In this document: one piece after another, positions 1 through 7,990 of the stretch
Layout of the letters: the number at the start of each line of letters is the position of its first letter
Position numbering within the stretch: the first letter of the stretch is position 1
From: Wandonia sp964447015
GTDB taxonomy: Bacteria > Bacteroidota > Bacteroidia > Flavobacteriales_D > Crocinitomicaceae
Reading direction: 5' to 3'
DNA length: 64,000 nucleotides
Assembly (NCBI GenBank): GCA_964447015.1
Contig: CAYUQU010000006.1
Location: 23,248-87,247 of the forward strand
Translations under genes and position numbers: made by a program
The notes under the pieces: generated by a model
Seen by the model: only the letters and a program-made list of their open reading frames with translations
Told to the model about the DNA's origin: nothing
Database searches by the model: none

Positions 1-246
1 GAAATTCTCTTGGTTCTAGACGGTTCAACAGGTCAAAATGCATACGAACAAGCGAAGCAATTTGCTTTAGCTACTGATATTAACGCCTTAGCTATTACCA
101 AACTTGACGGTACAGCAAAAGGTGGTGTCGTAATCGGTATTTCGGATCAAATGAAAATTCCGGTGAAGTATATCGGGGTGGGCGAAGGCATCGAAGATCT
201 ACAAGTTTTCAACCGTCACGAGTTTGTCGATTCACTGTTTAATTAG
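1..246 (+). CDS. ftsY: Signal recognition particle receptor FtsY, C-terminal part (partial)
   Basis: FtsY is the membrane-associated GTPase that receives SRP-ribosome complexes and hands them to the Sec translocon. The frame is open from base 1, so most of the gene lies upstream of the window. The visible 81 codons hold the end of the SRP-type GTPase domain: the TKLDGTAKGG guanine-specificity/closing-loop region, followed by the YIGVGEGIEDL motif close to the C-terminus, both diagnostic of FtsY/Ffh GTPases. The short tail without an M domain points to FtsY rather than Ffh. The TAG stop at 244-246 is 6 bases before the next gene, so it probably leads an operon with the small secreted protein and rimO. 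Confidence 0.95.
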   Translation, partial: EILLVLDGSTGQNAYEQAKQFALATDINALAITKLDGTAKGGVVIGISDQMKIPVKYIGVGEGIEDLQVFNRHEFVDSLFN

Positions 247-252
247 AAGATT

Positions 253-615
253 ATGCGTTTTGCTCTCACATTATTAATGCTCATGTTTGTGGCGACATTG
301 TCTGCCCAATCGAAGTGTGATAGAGTGCGAGTGGGGACGTTTTACTCTAAACCAAACGAAAAGAAACATCAGCCCCTAATTAAAATTGAACGCACCGAAT
401 TTTTGCAATTTGAAACGGTTGGCGATTCAACTCCTGTTCAATATTCACTCCGTTGGTTAGACGACTGCAAGTTTGTTTTAGAAACAGCTGTAGAAGAAGA
501 AACCGTAAGAATCGTAGTGACGATTACTAAAGCGAAAAAGAAATTTTATACATATTCTGCAACGCGTCTTGGTTACCCAATCGTTACAGGAAAATTATAC
601 AGAAAAAAACCTTAA
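253..615 (+). CDS. Small secreted hypothetical protein (120 aa)
   Basis: I do not recognise a family. Residues 1-18 form a typical signal peptide (hydrophobic LTLLMLMFVATLSA, predicted cut before Gln-19), so the mature protein of about 100 residues should be periplasmic or surface-exposed. It has two cysteines (about 22 and 73) that could form a disulfide, and it is rich in beta-prone and Lys/Glu residues. It lies 6 bases after ftsY and 11 bases before rimO on the same strand, so it is very probably co-transcribed with both. Small secreted proteins at this place are seen in related Flavobacteriales, but no function follows from the sequence. Confidence 0.8.
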   Translation: MRFALTLLMLMFVATLSAQSKCDRVRVGTFYSKPNEKKHQPLIKIERTEFLQFETVGDSTPVQYSLRWLDDCKFVLETAVEEETVRIVVTITKAKKKFYTYSATRLGYPIVTGKLYRKKP

Positions 616-626
616 GTGGAGAGCGC

Positions 627-1940
627 ATGAAGACGAAAACATTAAAAAAGAATAAAGTTAATGTAGTGACCTTGGGTTGCTCAAAGAACTTGTTTGACTC
701 AGAGGTGATGATGGCACAGCTTAAGGCGAATAAGTTTGAGGTGGAGCATGAAGCCAAGCAAGATGATTCGGAAATCGTTATCATCAACACGTGTGGATTT
801 ATTGACAATGCCAAGCAAGAATCTATCGATACGATTTTGCGTTACGTGGATGCGAAGAAAGAGGGAATGGTAGACAAAGTCTATGTGACCGGATGTCTTT
901 CGCAACGCTATAAAGATGATTTGGAGACAGAAATTCCAGAAGTGGACGCTTTCTTCGGAACGCGCGATTTGCCACGGTTACTCAAAACATTAAAAGCCGA
1001 TTACAAACACGAGTTGGTAGGAGAACGTCTCCTGACAACTCCTTCGCATTATGCTTATTTCAAGATTGCAGAAGGTTGTGACCGTCCGTGTTCATTCTGC
1101 GCGATTCCAATTATGCGTGGTAAGCACGTGTCAACTCCAATTGAGGAATTGGTAAGACAAGCAAAAGGACTCGCTGCGCAAGGAGTGAAGGAATTGATGC
1201 TCATCGCACAAGATTTAACGTATTACGGTTTAGATATTTACAAGAAACGCAATTTGGCGGAACTCGTGCAGCAAATCGCTGATGTGGAAGGTATCGAGTG
1301 GGTACGTCTCCATTATGCTTTTCCAGCCGGTTTCCCGATGGATGTGTTGGAAGTGATGAAGTCGCACCCAAACGTGTGTAATTACCTTGATATGCCATTG
1401 CAACACGGTTCTACTCGAATTCTACAAGCCATGCGACGTGGAATAACACGTGAGAAGACTGAAGAACTTGTAGCGACCATTCGCGAAAAAGTACCTGGAA
1501 TTGCACTGAGAACCACATTGATTGCAGGTTACCCAGGAGAAACCGAAGTAGATTTCCAAGAAATGTACGACTGGGTGGAAAAAAGTCGCTTTGATCGTTT
1601 AGGAATCTTCACTTACTCGCACGAAGAAAATACACACGCTCATAATTTCGAAGACGATGTACCGGAAGACGTAAAACGTCAGCGTGCAGATGCGATTATG
1701 GAGCTTCAGTCAGGAATTTCATACGAACTGAATCAAGAGAAAATAGGAAAGACATACAACGTACTTTTCGACCGCATCGAAGGTGATTATTTCATCGGCC
1801 GCAGCGAATTTGACTCTCCCGAAGTAGACAACGAAGTCCTAGTAAAGAAATCCGAAGCTTATGTACGAATCGGAGATTTTGCCAAAGTTGAAATTACCTC
1901 GGCAGATCATTATGATTTGTATGGGACAGTGGTGGAGTAA
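627..1940 (+). CDS. rimO: Ribosomal protein S12 methylthiotransferase RimO
   Basis: RimO is a radical-SAM enzyme that adds a methylthio group to the conserved Asp of ribosomal protein S12. The 437-residue length is normal. The N-terminal UPF0004 domain has its three cluster cysteines (C18 in TLGCSKN, C56 in NTCGF, C90 in VTGC); the radical-SAM motif CDRPCSFC spans 151-158; a C-terminal TRAM domain follows from about 370. TLGCSKNLFDSE and the MPLQHGS motif separate it from the tRNA enzyme MiaB. A purine-rich GGAGAG sits about 6 bases before the ATG and supports this start. The gene ends the ftsY operon and is followed by a strong terminator. Confidence 0.95.
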   Translation: MKTKTLKKNKVNVVTLGCSKNLFDSEVMMAQLKANKFEVEHEAKQDDSEIVIINTCGFIDNAKQESIDTILRYVDAKKEGMVDKVYVTGCLSQRYKDDLETEIPEVDAFFGTRDLPRLLKTLKADYKHELVGERLLTTPSHYAYFKIAEGCDRPCSFCAIPIMRGKHVSTPIEELVRQAKGLAAQGVKELMLIAQDLTYYGLDIYKKRNLAELVQQIADVEGIEWVRLHYAFPAGFPMDVLEVMKSHPNVCNYLDMPLQHGSTRILQAMRRGITREKTEELVATIREKVPGIALRTTLIAGYPGETEVDFQEMYDWVEKSRFDRLGIFTYSHEENTHAHNFEDDVPEDVKRQRADAIMELQSGISYELNQEKIGKTYNVLFDRIEGDYFIGRSEFDSPEVDNEVLVKKSEAYVRIGDFAKVEITSADHYDLYGTVVE

Positions 1941-2015
1941 GTTTCGCATAAATGATATCTTAGAAATATTTGTAGAAGTTGTAAAATAATTAAGTTATCA
2001 ATTAGATAAGTTTTT

Positions 2016-2043
2016 AACCGTTTCGAAAGGAGCGGTTTTTTTT
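2016..2043 (+). terminator. Rho-independent terminator of the ftsY-rimO operon
   Basis: A 9-bp stem (2016-2024 pairing with 2029-2037, two G-U wobbles) is closed by a GAAA tetraloop and followed directly by a run of six T. It sits 76 bases after the rimO stop. The rest of the 361-base gap up to 2301 shows no convincing gene; the 67-codon open frame at 2044-2247 starts in the T tract and resembles nothing. Confidence 0.9.
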
Positions 2044-2301
2044 GTGCGTCTTTGTTTTTCTCAAATACTTCGGGACAATTATGGTACATCGCTGGATACG
2101 GGTGTTTTTTTTTATAAAGGGATAACTAGTTTTGAATCAATAGTTTTCAATAGAATAACGTTTAAGTCGCCTACCTTCATACTACAATTGTCCGTGTTTT
2201 GTCCTACGAACATTTATCCTAAAGGAGTGTTCCTTCACTACTTTTAGCTTATGAAATCATGCGAAAATTTCACTCTATTGAAAACAAACTCATAAACAAG
2301 T

Positions 2302-4794
2302 ATGAAAAATTTATTCTTTCTCTTTATCTTTTTTGCAGCATTCACACATGCAGCAAATGCCCAATCCAATCAATATCTTCATTTTGATGGAGTAGATGAT
2401 TATGTTTCCCTTTCTGAAGGTGCTCAATTTGTAAATGGTTCAACTACGATTACAATGGCTGGTTGGTTTTACACTGAAGAACTCATTTACGGTCAAGGAA
2501 TGATGAGTATTCGTGGTGGCGGAACAGGAACTGGTGAAATGTATTTAATCCAATTAAGCAACGGAACAATTGAATGTCGTTTGGTCACGACAACAGGCTT
2601 ACATCAATTTGTAGCACCAGAAGGTACAATTATAGCTGGGCAATGGCAACACATTGCATGGGTGTTTAATCAAACAACAGTACAACTCTTTGTCGATGGA
2701 GTTTCGATTGGCTCGAGTAGTGCTTCAGGGACTTTTCAATCTGCTAATCGACCATTTTCGATTGGTAAGTGTATTCAATCAGGGTTTAATTTCATTTTTA
2801 AAGGTAGAGCAGATGAAGTTTCCCTTTGGAATAAAGCATTGAGTCAAGTTGAAATTCAAGACATGATTGACAATGAATTAGTTGGAGATGAAGCGAATTT
2901 GCAAGTGTATTACAAATTTAATCAAGGTACTCCAGGTGGAAACAATTTGGGTATTTCTCAACTATTAGCGAATAGTGGAGAGGCGAATAAAAATGGAGAT
3001 TTATTTAATTTTGCACTCAATGGTTCTGTATCAAATTTTGGAGGAACATTGGATCCAAGTTTTCAAGTGATCAACTTCTCTCTCATTCCAAATAAGTTAA
3101 TCACAGATGAGCCTTTTGAAGCAGTTGCAACTGTAAATTCAGGTTTGCCTTTGAGTTATGAAATAGTTTCTGGCCCAGCAACTATGGATGGAACAACCAT
3201 TACTTTAAATGGAACTACAGGAACTGTGATAGTAAAAGCGAGTCAAGGTGGAGATGGCTTTTTTGATCCTGCTGAAGATGCATATGTTTCTTTTGAAGTA
3301 CTTGATCCTGCAACTATTTTGGTAGAAGCTTCTATTCTTCATCCACTTGCAGGTAACGTTCATGTTTCTTCATTGATCCCCGTTCAAGTAGCGTTTAAAG
3401 CTGAAATAGATTACCCAGAATTATTTGAAATTAATCAAATTTCTGCAAATGTTGGTGGCGATAATGTAGAATTAGTGAATCATGGAAATGGTTATTTTAC
3501 AGGTTGGTGGACACCTCAGTCGTATGGTAGTCACACGCTTGAAGTGTTAGCGCAAAATAATTATGGTGCATCAAGTACTGCAACGGCTGTGATTAATTTA
3601 CAACAAGAAACGACGGATCAAACTGTGAATGGAACAACAAATGTTTGGGTGAATGCTGATTATCCATCACAAACAGTTCAAGCAGATTTACCGAGCTATA
3701 GTGGTGCATTTGACCAAATTATAGGAAAGCTTTACATCGATTGTCCAAGTGGCGGTTGCGACCCATGGGACAGGGTTTCACATGTTGAAGTACAAGGTAA
3801 AGACGGAGAATGGTTTGAAATTATTCGTTATTTGACTCCTTATGGAGTAGCATGTCAAAGTGAAATTGATTTGACTGATTTTAGTTCATTGTTACGTGGA
3901 AAAACAACTTTCCGTGTGAATTTAGGAACTCAAGGTAACGGATTTTTATACACACTTGAACTTCAATACCGTGCAGGAACCGAAGTAAATCCATTCAGTA
4001 CTGTAGAAAAGTTATGGTACCAAACATATCAATTTGGAGACATGGCTAACCTGCAACCAGCGGAAGAAATAACTGTGAATTTTCCTTCATCGACAACTGC
4101 TGCAAAAATTAAATTGGTGTCTTCAGGACATGGTTGGGGAAATAATAATACTGGAAATGCAGCAGAGTTTCAGGCAAATACACACAATATTTTGGTAGAT
4201 AATGTGGCTACATTTTCACAATACAATTGGAATATTTGTAATCCAAATCCAGATGGATGTAGTCCGCAAAATGGAACTTGGTACCACAATAGAGCGGGAT
4301 GGTGTCCTGGAAGTATTGCACAATTTTTCGATTATTCAATGAATCCCTTTACTTCTCAAAGTGAAGTCGATTTGAAATACATTTTCGATCAAAGTTATAT
4401 TGACTATTGTCACCCAAATAATCCAGATTGTGTTTCAGGACAAACATGTCCTAATTGCGACGATGGTTTCAACCCACATTTGGTGGTAGCTTCTTACCTA
4501 ATTTCATACAGTCAATCACCAATCATTGAATTGGGAATTAGCCCAAATGAGAATAGAACGTTTGTGAATTTATATCCAAATCCATCTGCTGGGGTGTTTT
4601 TTGTAGATCATTCTACAGATGTGAAAGAAATCATCGTTACTGATTACTCGGGACGTGAGGTGAAAAGAATTTCTGAAAAATCGGGGGTTGAAACAACACG
4701 AATTGATTTAAGTGGTCAGCCATCAGGTATTTACCTTGTATCTATCAAAAAATCGAATAATGAGATGGTAACTAAAAAATTGATTTTAGAATAA
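2302..4794 (+). CDS. Secreted LamG / PNGase F-like protein with T9SS type A sorting domain
   Basis: An 830-residue secreted protein. Residues 1-20 are a signal peptide ending ANAQ. Residues about 25-190 resemble a LamG/concanavalin A-like jelly roll (YLHFDGVDDYVSL opening, then QWQHIAWVFN and VQLFVDG). A bacterial Ig-like stretch (about 255-335) and a second beta-domain (about 340-430) follow. From about 455 to 740 it resembles the peptide-N-glycosidase F fold: CDPWDRVSHVEVQ, then a FEIIRYLTPYG segment and DLTDFSSLLRG match that family's pattern. Residues from about 755 are a type IX sorting domain (LYPNPSAG start, PSGIYLVSI). It would be exported through the T9SS and may bind or process glycoproteins. 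Enzymatic activity is inference; I could not confirm the catalytic acids. Confidence 0.85.
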   Translation: MKNLFFLFIFFAAFTHAANAQSNQYLHFDGVDDYVSLSEGAQFVNGSTTITMAGWFYTEELIYGQGMMSIRGGGTGTGEMYLIQLSNGTIECRLVTTTGLHQFVAPEGTIIAGQWQHIAWVFNQTTVQLFVDGVSIGSSSASGTFQSANRPFSIGKCIQSGFNFIFKGRADEVSLWNKALSQVEIQDMIDNELVGDEANLQVYYKFNQGTPGGNNLGISQLLANSGEANKNGDLFNFALNGSVSNFGGTLDPSFQVINFSLIPNKLITDEPFEAVATVNSGLPLSYEIVSGPATMDGTTITLNGTTGTVIVKASQGGDGFFDPAEDAYVSFEVLDPATILVEASILHPLAGNVHVSSLIPVQVAFKAEIDYPELFEINQISANVGGDNVELVNHGNGYFTGWWTPQSYGSHTLEVLAQNNYGASSTATAVINLQQETTDQTVNGTTNVWVNADYPSQTVQADLPSYSGAFDQIIGKLYIDCPSGGCDPWDRVSHVEVQGKDGEWFEIIRYLTPYGVACQSEIDLTDFSSLLRGKTTFRVNLGTQGNGFLYTLELQYRAGTEVNPFSTVEKLWYQTYQFGDMANLQPAEEITVNFPSSTTAAKIKLVSSGHGWGNNNTGNAAEFQANTHNILVDNVATFSQYNWNICNPNPDGCSPQNGTWYHNRAGWCPGSIAQFFDYSMNPFTSQSEVDLKYIFDQSYIDYCHPNNPDCVSGQTCPNCDDGFNPHLVVASYLISYSQSPIIELGISPNENRTFVNLYPNPSAGVFFVDHSTDVKEIIVTDYSGREVKRISEKSGVETTRIDLSGQPSGIYLVSIKKSNNEMVTKKLILE

Positions 4795-4828
4795 ACAGAC
4801 TCTGATCAGAAACGATATGGGTAATATA

Positions 4829-4857
4829 AAAGACGATCTTCGGGTCGTCTTTTTTTA
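4829..4857 (+). terminator. Rho-independent terminator with UUCG loop
   Basis: An 8-bp stem (4831-4838 with 4843-4850, one G-U pair) is capped by the very stable TTCG tetraloop, flanked by A on the left and followed by six T. It closes the PNGase F-like gene and also marks the left edge of the accessory island. Confidence 0.92.
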
Positions 4858-4877
4858 TGATAAATAATTACAAAGCC

Positions 4878-4988
4878 TTAACTTTCCTTCAACTTTTTAC
4901 CTAATTTCTCAAAATTTTCCCCAACAAAATGCCCTGAGCTCATCGCGAGAAAGGTTTTGTTGTGCCAGTTTTGCGAGCGGATATAGTT
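4878..4988 (-). pseudogene. Remnant copy A of the mpl 3' end (diverged)
   Basis: Read on the minus strand in the frame of mpl, this stretch is open up to a TAA stop at 4878-4880. It contains QNWHNK, MSSGHF and FEKLGKKLK, matching QNWHNK, MSSGNF and FEKLGEELK at the end of the intact Mpl protein. By eye about 22 of 34 aligned residues agree. Upstream of about 4988 similarity stops and no start codon or body of the gene exists. The divergence is too large for a recent duplication of the resident gene and suggests the tail arrived with foreign DNA from a related species. Confidence 0.75.
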
Positions 4989-5046
4989 TGTGTCTCTGTT
5001 GCCAGAAAAGTATTTTCAGTATGTTACTTGTGTTATTTGTTCTCTT

Positions 5047-5661
5047 TTATTCAATAAAACCGTACTTAATAAACAAATCTTTTAGTATTCTATAATCAGC
5101 TGAATACATGCTGATTGATTCGGTATAGTTAAATGCAATCTTTCCATTGCCACATTCAAAGCAGATTTCATAGATTCCTAAAATGTGACCACTGGAATCA
5201 AGAAAAACAACTGCGTGACGGGGTATGTAACACATCGTCAATATGTTTGATTTTCGTGTTCCTAAAGAGGATTCGATTGTAGCAAGATAATCAGTTGTAT
5301 CAATTTCTCTCCATTTATACATTCTACTACTGTCAAGCCCAAGGACAACCTGAGTCATGAAGGATGAGTCTAATTTTGGTAAATATTTCAAGTCAGTTTT
5401 GATAACCGATTCCATATAGCACCCTTTTTTACGTTTCTTCGCATCAGTTGGAATTGTTTTTCTTTTCTTTCCATCGTCACAAAGCGGTCTTAATTGCACA
5501 AAACAAATTTTATGCACCTTATTTAGTATGGTATCCGCCCATTCTAGATTTATTTTTTGAATTTTTGTATCGATTTCAGGTTGAGGTGAAATTGAGTCAT
5601 ATACTTGACTAAATGTATAAGTAGGGAGGGAGTAAAGTAATATTATTATCCAGGTTTTCAT
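5047..5661 (-). CDS. Secreted hypothetical protein
   Basis: No recognised family. I place the start at the internal ATG at 5661, because the 19 residues that follow (MKTWIIILLYSLPTYTFSQ) make a clean signal peptide, whereas the longer frame up to 5685 adds eight polar residues in front. The mature part is about 185 residues, with five or six cysteines including a late CFECG motif and a basic KKRK stretch in the first half. It lies just inside copy A of the mpl tail, is A+T-rich like the rest of the island, and has no close neighbour on its strand. Probably an exported accessory protein of unknown role. Confidence 0.7.
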   Translation of the reverse strand: MKTWIIILLYSLPTYTFSQVYDSISPQPEIDTKIQKINLEWADTILNKVHKICFVQLRPLCDDGKKRKTIPTDAKKRKKGCYMESVIKTDLKYLPKLDSSFMTQVVLGLDSSRMYKWREIDTTDYLATIESSLGTRKSNILTMCYIPRHAVVFLDSSGHILGIYEICFECGNGKIAFNYTESISMYSADYRILKDLFIKYGFIE

Positions 5662-5808
5662 ATTACAGTCAATGATTTGGGACAATATCTAGTATGGTGT
5701 TCAAACCAAAGTTGTTTTTCGAAGATAAGAAAAATCAATGAAGCTTTTGAAGTTGTTTCGTTCAATTAAATAATATTTCGAAGCGCTTAATATTTATCAA
5801 ACATATCA

Positions 5809-6411
5809 CTACAACATGGCATAAAAGATCACCAGCAGTGTTCCAGGAAGCACAAAAACAAACGAAACAATGCGTGCAAAGTTAAACCAGGCACTTTGTC
5901 GTTTGAAAATATAGGTGAAGAAAGGAATCAGCAGAAATATTTGGAATAAAGGAAACCATGTAAAGATAGATCTCTGTCTGATTTCTGCGTGATATACTAT
6001 ATCTCCACCATTGGCTATGCTTTGGTAGTTTAATTTCTTTCCTGTTTGAAAAATAGGAGTATAGGTGAGTTCGATTGTGTTTTCCACATGCGTACCCCAA
6101 TCAAAATATTGTGGAATAAACATATATCCTTCAATGTCTAACACAGCGTGTCCTTCATAGATCCAATTTTGATCAATTTTCCAGGAATTCTCTGTTAGTT
6201 TTTTTGATGGACCATCGAATAAAACCTCGATCGTAGTAATCAATGCCATTAATGTTGTGAAGATGACAACCACTTTAAAGAAAAACCACCATTTACCTGA
6301 AGTAATTCGCTCGTAAAATTCTTTGTCTTCGCGCTCTTCTTTTTCTTTTCTCAGCCGCAATTTTTCTACTGCAATTCGAAGGGATTCTTCTCGGTTTATA
6401 TTTCTAGTCAT
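5809..6411 (-). CDS. Hypothetical membrane protein (three predicted TM helices)
   Basis: A 200-residue protein without recognised family. Residues 1-45 are highly charged (a KLRLRKEKEEREDKEF helix, probably cytoplasmic). A first membrane helix lies at about 46-68, followed by a roughly 80-residue domain probably outside the membrane with several aromatic residues. Two further helices lie at about 149-167 (TWFPLFQIFLLIPFF) and 176-198. The layout (one helix, extracytoplasmic domain, two helices) resembles small DUF3592-like membrane proteins, but I see no diagnostic motif. The island gene is flanked by about 150-170 bases of noncoding DNA on each side. Confidence 0.7.
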   Translation of the reverse strand: MTRNINREESLRIAVEKLRLRKEKEEREDKEFYERITSGKWWFFFKVVVIFTTLMALITTIEVLFDGPSKKLTENSWKIDQNWIYEGHAVLDIEGYMFIPQYFDWGTHVENTIELTYTPIFQTGKKLNYQSIANGGDIVYHAEIRQRSIFTWFPLFQIFLLIPFFTYIFKRQSAWFNFARIVSFVFVLPGTLLVIFYAML

Positions 6412-6576
6412 AAATTTTAGTAATAGCTATAATGTAAAAAATTTTTCGAAGTCAATTGTTGGTTTGTCAGTTCCAGAGATGGTAGTGAGCCGTAATTCAC
6501 CAACCTCCCTTCAACATTTTTTTCGCGCTAAGATATATAAATTTCATTAAACGGTGCTTACTAAGGCTTGAGTGTA

Positions 6577-6589
6577 GGTACTGTTAGTG
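6577..6589 (-). repeat. Short intergenic motif shared with 7885-7897 (possible cassette boundary)
   Basis: The + strand sequence GGTACTGTTAGTG overlaps the stop codon of the DinB-like gene. A 13-base motif differing by only two transitions occurs at 7885-7897, beside the HEPN gene. On the minus strand both read YGCTAACAG-like, similar to the first core site of integron attC elements. This is suggestive only; no cassette integrase is present. Confidence 0.4.
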
Positions 6590-7171
6590 ATTTGGATTCT
6601 CTTTATTTTTGTCTTTTAAATACTCATCAGTAAAATGCCCTCTTTGTTTTTGTTTTGAAAATTTACCTTCGTTATATGACTTTGAATCTCCTTTTGGAAT
6701 CGATAAGGAAGTCCAATTATTTTCCGCCAACATTTTTCCCAAAAAAACAATCTGTCCAATATGATATGGATAATGAGCAAGTTGTCTGTTTATGGCTTCT
6801 GTTACTGTGTGGCCTTGATTTCGGATGTAAATAATTTTGTCAAGGTCATCATTTGTCAAAGAGTCAATTGCGTTAAAAAGGCAAGCCCAACCTGAGTTCC
6901 ATTTGTCTAAAAGTTCTTGTCTACTTTTTATGTCGTTTTCAAATTCAGCGTCTCTTTTACGAAATTCTTTTTCGCCGTCTGAAGTCAAAAAGTCCGTCCA
7001 ACGCGAAAGCATATTTCCCCAAAGGTGTTTTACAATAGTCGCTATGCTGTTACTGTCGTCATTATATTGCCAAAATAACTTGTCATCTTGCACTTGAGAA
7101 AAGGTCTTTTCTCCAAGCATTTTGTAATACTCAAATTGCTTTTTAACGCTGATTAAATAATCATTTGTCAT
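6584..7171 (-). CDS. DinB-like / DUF1572 family protein
   Basis: A 195-residue protein of the DinB/YfiT four-helix-bundle superfamily, DUF1572 branch. These proteins carry a metal bound by three histidines; several relatives are thiol-dependent transferases, but most have no assigned reaction. The triad is visible as H49 (VKHLWGN), H133 and H137 (LAHYPYHIGQ). The opening FEYYKMLGEKT and the NSIATIVKHL helix are typical. The C-terminal 35 residues are a polar, lysine-rich tail. The ATG lies 35 bases after the stop of the HEPN-motif gene upstream on the same strand. It belongs to the island and could be a detoxification or stress gene; substrate unknown. Confidence 0.85.
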   Translation of the reverse strand: MTNDYLISVKKQFEYYKMLGEKTFSQVQDDKLFWQYNDDSNSIATIVKHLWGNMLSRWTDFLTSDGEKEFRKRDAEFENDIKSRQELLDKWNSGWACLFNAIDSLTNDDLDKIIYIRNQGHTVTEAINRQLAHYPYHIGQIVFLGKMLAENNWTSLSIPKGDSKSYNEGKFSKQKQRGHFTDEYLKDKNKENPNH

Positions 7172-7190
7172 ATTTTTATTTTTAGTTGGT

Positions 7191-7199
7191 GTTAACTGC
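7191..7199. repeat. GTTAACTGC box flanking the HEPN gene (left)
   Basis: This 9-base box is repeated exactly in inverted orientation (GCAGTTAAC) at 7761-7769, so the pair encloses the HEPN-motif gene at 7207-7752. The pair may be remnants of a recombination site or chance; nine bases is short. Confidence 0.35.
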
Positions 7200-7206
7200 T
7201 GAATGT

Positions 7207-7752
7207 TTAATAATTATGTTTAATGTATTCTTTGCATCCAACAATAAGCGGAGTAAGGACTCTGTTTATGTTTAACGGAAACTCCAAATACTCTTTTGCA
7301 TCGACATTAAATCGGTCGAAAAGCACGTCTCGTAGTTTTCTATGTCCAGAGTCCTGTTCATTATATCTACCCAATGAATGTGCATATATATTTCTCAACC
7401 TTCTCACGATTTCCACTTCGATGAATCCTGGGCTGTCCTTGTTTAAACTTGCACTTTCTCCAAGGAATTCATAGTAATTGAGAATAGCATATAATCGCAG
7501 AACAAAGTTTTGATTAATGAAATGTCCAATATCATTGTTTTCCTTTCTTGATTCTTCGGTAAGGGCACTATTAAAACGTAACTCAAAGTTTAGTCCAGAT
7601 TTTTGGAAGAATTCGGGCAATTGAATTACTGTTTGCCCAATTTGTGGTTCACCAATTTTCGGGAATCGAGCTCGGACTTTTATATGATACGAACGAAACT
7701 CATCAATTTCATTAAATATTTCTTCAAGAGAAGCTTTTCGGATCTGTTTCAA
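7207..7752 (-). CDS. HEPN-motif protein (candidate RNase-like or nucleotide-binding helical protein)
   Basis: A 181-residue mainly helical protein. Its most telling feature is R120-N121-I-Y-A-H125: the R-N-x3-H motif of the HEPN superfamily, whose members act as RNases in toxin-antitoxin, abortive-infection and CRISPR systems, or as sensor domains. The start is TTG at 7750-7752: no ATG exists in the frame and a TAA at 7765-7767 closes it upstream, so initiation must be non-ATG within five codons of here. It lies in the island between two inverted GTTAACTGC boxes. No nucleotidyltransferase (MNT) partner is adjacent, so a classical HEPN/MNT pair is not supported. Function unknown; a defence or stress role is inference. 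Confidence 0.65.
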   Translation of the reverse strand: MKQIRKASLEEIFNEIDEFRSYHIKVRARFPKIGEPQIGQTVIQLPEFFQKSGLNFELRFNSALTEESRKENNDIGHFINQNFVLRLYAILNYYEFLGESASLNKDSPGFIEVEIVRRLRNIYAHSLGRYNEQDSGHRKLRDVLFDRFNVDAKEYLEFPLNINRVLTPLIVGCKEYIKHNY

Positions 7753-7760
7753 AGTGTTTT

Positions 7761-7897
7761 GCAGTTAACTTTTTGCGGATTGGCGAAGGGGATTATTTAA
7801 TCCACTAAACTTCCAAACACCGCTTAGGCTGCGAAATTAACACTAAATTTTTATTTGAAAGCACACGCCAGCCACTTTTACCAAGGCACTGTTAGCG
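7761..7897 (-). repeat. attC-like intergenic element
   Basis: Read on the minus strand, the element opens with CGCTAACAGTGCC and ends about 130 bases later with GTTAACTGC, resembling the outer core sites of an integron attC (CTAAC ... GTTA). Inside, GGCTGGCG and CGCCAATCC are imperfectly complementary, as expected for a folded recombination site. Comparable imperfectly palindromic elements are common between small orphan genes in Bacteroidetes (from memory). It occupies most of the gap between the HEPN gene and the TAC operon; the outermost part of that gap holds the TAC promoter. Confidence 0.4.
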
Positions 7898-7937
7898 GAA
7901 GTTTTTTGTTGAAGTTAACCAATAGCTTAATTAATCC

Positions 7938-7968
7938 TTGTGTGTTTGGAATCTTTGTTTTATGTTTG
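7938..7968 (+). promoter_or_regulatory. Predicted promoter of the toxin-antitoxin-chaperone operon
   Basis: TTG at 7938-7940 and TATGTTTG at 7961-7968, 20 bases apart, match the Bacteroidetes consensus (TTG or TTTG near -33, TAnnTTTG near -7). Transcription would begin near 7975, leaving a leader of roughly 16 bases before the TTG start codon at 7991. Confidence 0.6.
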
Positions 7969-7990
7969 CACTTTACTAATAGGTTAAGTC

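Noticed and set aside
2044..2247. 67-codon open frame after the rimO terminator
   Set aside because: It starts in the T tract of the terminator, has no recognisable feature and no promoter.
7207..7752. HEPN/MNT toxin-antitoxin pair
   Set aside because: No nucleotidyltransferase-like gene is adjacent; the neighbouring gene is a DinB-type protein.
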